A DNA stretch of 5,623 nucleotides from JAXHUK01 sp034189725 (lineage in GTDB: Bacteria > Chloroflexota > Dehalococcoidia > SZUA-161). The notes below the pieces were generated by a model. It saw nothing but the letters and a program-made list of their open reading frames with translations. It searched no databases and was not told where the DNA came from. Position numbers and translations under genes: made by a program. Where the stretch lies: assembly GCA_034189725.1 (NCBI GenBank), contig JAXHUK010000136.1, positions 1 to 5,623 of the forward strand, given 5' to 3'. This document shows positions 4,877 through 5,623 of this stretch, piece after piece. The first letter of the stretch is position 1. The number at the start of each line of letters is the position of its first letter.

Positions 4877-5623
4877 TCAGTAGTTGCTTCCCTGTTCAGT
4901 CAGAAAAACCAGTTCACCTGGTAGATTATCCGGATTGTCTATCCTCAAAGGAACCGTCAATGGTTGGTGGGCATCCTGCAAGATTCTCTGTCCTTCAGGA
5001 CCCATGATAAACTGCACCAACTCCATAGCAAGCTCAGGGTGTGGGGCATTTTGAGGTATTGTTATTCCATACACAATTGGTTGACATGAGAACTCGGGAT
5101 TCACCGAAGCGAACCGTTGGAATGATAGTGTAACCTTTAGTTCTTCGACCAGTTCCTTATACCCGTCAGAGCCTAGATTAATCTCAGACGGCAATTCGAG
5201 GAATCCCAATCCGTACTGTTCGGCCATGCTCTTATACATAAAGGCATAGTCTATATCGCCCGACTCGAGGATTGCCAGCAGCCTCATACTCGAACCTCTA
5301 AGAACAGCTTTCTGTGGAGCTACTATTTCGGGTACCGAGACACTGTATACACCGTTATCCCCGTCTACCGTAACCGGTGGTGAGAAACCACCCGTTATCC
5401 CGTCCATTATTGACTCGTCCTCAAAGTAGAGCTCGGCCAACTGACACACCATGAGAGTTCGATAGCCACAGGAGTCAAGACGAGGGTCTGAGATGCCGAC
5501 TTTCACATCGGGTCGGGAGATAATCTCATCCCAGTTTGAGCTGTCGATCTCGTCCGTGTAAAGGCTCTGAGATGTATAGGCCAGGCCTAAAGAGTTCGTA
5601 GCAAACTCGATATACCAGTCTGT
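4877..5623 (-). CDS. wtpA: WtpA/ModA-type tungstate/molybdate ABC transporter substrate-binding protein, C-terminal part
   Basis: The visible 248 residues are the C-terminal two thirds of an extracytoplasmic oxoanion-binding protein of the archaeal-type WtpA/ModA family; the signal peptide and N-lobe start lie beyond the right edge. The frame is open to base 5623, so the internal GTG at 5506 is not the start. Family marks in the visible part are DWYIEFATNSLGLAYT (2-17), NWDEIISRPD (30-39), SDPRLDSCGYRTLM (45-58), QLAELYFED (61-69), GDIDYAFMYKS (122-132) and PIVYGITIPQNA (181-192). The protein would deliver tungstate or molybdate to a WtpBC-type permease. No permease gene follows; the etf promoter does. 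By recall of archaeal ModA structures, an Asp in the DxCGYR motif and a Glu in YAFEYRS bind the metal. Here Asp50 is kept, but the Glu position is Met129. The change could alter ligand choice, so tungstate specificity is unsure; the symbol reflects family only. Confidence 0.85.
   Translation of the reverse strand, partial: TDWYIEFATNSLGLAYTSQSLYTDEIDSSNWDEIISRPDVKVGISDPRLDSCGYRTLMVCQLAELYFEDESIMDGITGGFSPPVTVDGDNGVYSVSVPEIVAPQKAVLRGSSMRLLAILESGDIDYAFMYKSMAEQYGLGFLELPSEINLGSDGYKELVEELKVTLSFQRFASVNPEFSCQPIVYGITIPQNAPHPELAMELVQFIMGPEGQRILQDAHQPLTVPLRIDNPDNLPGELVFLTEQGSNY

Noticed and set aside
4871..4880. Near-palindrome CTGAACTCAG at the wtpA stop, considered as a terminator or operator
   Set aside because: The stem is only four pairs with no T-run, which is expected by chance.
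5504..5506. GTG 5506 as start of the wtpA-like gene
   Set aside because: The frame stays open to the window edge and the upstream residues (DWYIEFATN and NWDEIISRPD) match the WtpA family, so the gene begins outside the window.

Overview
The window looks like an ordinary stretch of a bacterial chromosome with compact, mid-GC genes. It contains no RNA genes, mobile elements or CRISPR arrays. Seven genes can be supported. Five lie on the minus strand (a tyrA fragment, an M50 membrane protease, etfA, etfB and a wtpA-like fragment). Two lie on the plus strand (a small multidrug export-type membrane protein and a DUF6391-type protein). A tungstate/molybdate-type binding protein beside an electron-transfer flavoprotein, the DUF6391-type protein and the style of the EtfB N-terminus fit an anaerobic Chloroflexota, perhaps Dehalococcoidia. 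This assignment rests on gene content and family resemblance only and is tentative.

Layout. Positions 1-1148 hold a minus-strand pair: an M50 site-2-type protease gene followed 24 nt later by tyrA, which runs off the left edge. The pair has an extended -10 promoter (TGC-TATAAT) just upstream of the protease. Positions 1179-1644 hold no gene I can call, only an unexplained open frame. At 1645 a TTGACA/TAGACT promoter starts a plus-strand pair: a PF06695-type membrane protein (1703-2236) and a DUF6391-type protein (2296-2784). A short convergent gap (2785-2885) contains a 7-bp perfect hairpin. Positions 2886-4722 carry the etfB-etfA operon on the minus strand, read from a TTGACA-17-TAAATT promoter with a TGC extension and an excellent Shine-Dalgarno before a GTG start. 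From 4877 to the right edge is the C-terminal two thirds of a WtpA/ModA-type oxoanion-binding lipoprotein, whose 5' end is outside the window.

How the genes fit together. EtfA and EtfB form one heterodimer that passes electrons between acyl-CoA-type dehydrogenases, or a bifurcating partner, and the quinone or NAD pool; no partner enzyme is present in the window. The WtpA-like protein would supply tungstate or molybdate for pterin-cofactor redox enzymes encoded elsewhere. TyrA belongs to tyrosine biosynthesis and is probably co-transcribed with the M50 protease for no obvious functional reason. The two plus-strand proteins have no established role. I found no convincing new biological system. 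The points most worth checking are residue changes at ligand sites (WtpA Glu-to-Met, EtfA GLTG, the TyrA cofactor loop) and the unexplained 1.18-1.64 kb interval.
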